DNA of 5,010 nucleotides from Wolbachia endosymbiont of Mansonella ozzardi. Its GTDB lineage: Bacteria > Pseudomonadota > Alphaproteobacteria > Rickettsiales > Anaplasmataceae. A program made the position numbers and the translations under genes. How positions within the stretch are numbered: the first letter of the stretch is position 1; every line of letters begins with the position of its first letter. The notes beneath the pieces were generated by a model. The model made no database searches. It was not told where the DNA came from and worked only from the letters and a program-made list of their open reading frames with translations. The stretch spans positions 7,639 through 12,648 of the forward strand of contig NZ_JADAKK010000032.1 in assembly GCF_020278625.1 (NCBI RefSeq). Reading direction: 5' to 3'. Below, one piece after another: positions 4,871 through 5,010 of the stretch.

Positions 4871-4899
4871 CCAACGCTTGCTGGCGATTTAGTTTGAGA
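4871..4899. repeat. Degenerate direct repeat, copy 2, with adjoining hairpin
   Basis: Bases 4879-4899 repeat the element at 3871-3890 on the same strand (TTGCTGGCG ... TTAGTTTGAG, about 17 matches with a one-base gap). The overlapping 4871-4886 folds, when read on the minus strand, as GCCAGC AAGC GTTGGC with six pairs including one G-U. It lies just upstream of the TolA-like gene's promoter region. There is no T run, so it is not a typical terminator. Confidence 0.35.
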
Positions 4900-4930
4900 A
4901 AAAATGTGGCATTACTGTTACGAAAACAGA

Positions 4931-5008
4931 TTACGCGAAAAGCTTAACATGCTTCTTTTTTGCCCAACGGAATAAATGTGTTGCTACTAGTAAGCAGGTA
5001 CTTAATAT
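4931..5008 (-). other. Possible 3' tail of a minus-strand frame running off the window
   Basis: Two minus-strand frames are open from the window edge: one to TAA 4931-4933 (25 residues, ending HLFRWAKKKHVKLFA) and one to TAA 4944-4946 (21 residues, ending NTFIPLGKKEAC). Neither is long enough to identify. Both tails remind me of short repeat-derived products common in Wolbachia annotations, so repeat sequence is as likely as a real gene end. The remaining bases 4835-4930 show no gene. Confidence 0.2.
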
Positions 5009-5010
5009 TG

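Overview
The window is AT-rich and tightly packed, and carries a tRNA gene without an encoded CCA, a diaminopimelate-pathway dapA with an unusual insertion, and palindromic spacer repeats of the kind common in Wolbachia. I read it as chromosomal DNA of an obligate intracellular alphaproteobacterium of the Anaplasmataceae, most likely Wolbachia. This rests on recognition of protein and repeat style, not on a database search.

Left part (1-1615, plus strand). The 3' end of an unidentified gene is followed after a single base by a 272-residue exported, cysteine-rich protein. Twelve bases later comes tRNA-Arg(CCG), then a near-consensus promoter and an intact ssb (single-stranded DNA-binding protein). 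The first two genes look translationally coupled. The tails of their products vaguely recall the PilO/PilP or GspM/GspC pairs of pilus and type II secretion assemblies, but this is a weak resemblance.

Middle (1616-2872). A 312-base spacer holds three related copies of a palindromic repeat, two in inverted orientation and a partial third, and then dapA. DapA (4-hydroxy-tetrahydrodipicolinate synthase) feeds the meso-diaminopimelate/lysine branch used for lipid II and peptidoglycan-like wall precursors.

Right part (2869-5010, minus strand). Two genes appear broken by single-base indels. The first is a multi-span membrane protein with a charged tail, whose stop codon shares the four bases CTAG with the dapA stop. 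The second is a TolA-like envelope protein (membrane anchor, charged linker, TolA/TonB C-terminal domain) that can be restored by one base in an A/T run near its start and one in a G/C run near its end. A good promoter and ribosome binding site sit at exactly the right place for the restored TolA start. A roughly 440-base block without a convincing gene lies between the two. A degenerate 20-base repeat in that block recurs near the window end.

The main discovery is this pair of recently frameshifted envelope genes. They are either real Tol-Pal/membrane gene decay or homopolymer errors in the assembly; read-level data would separate the two. I found no CRISPR array, complete insertion sequence or rRNA, and no convincing new defence or mobile system.
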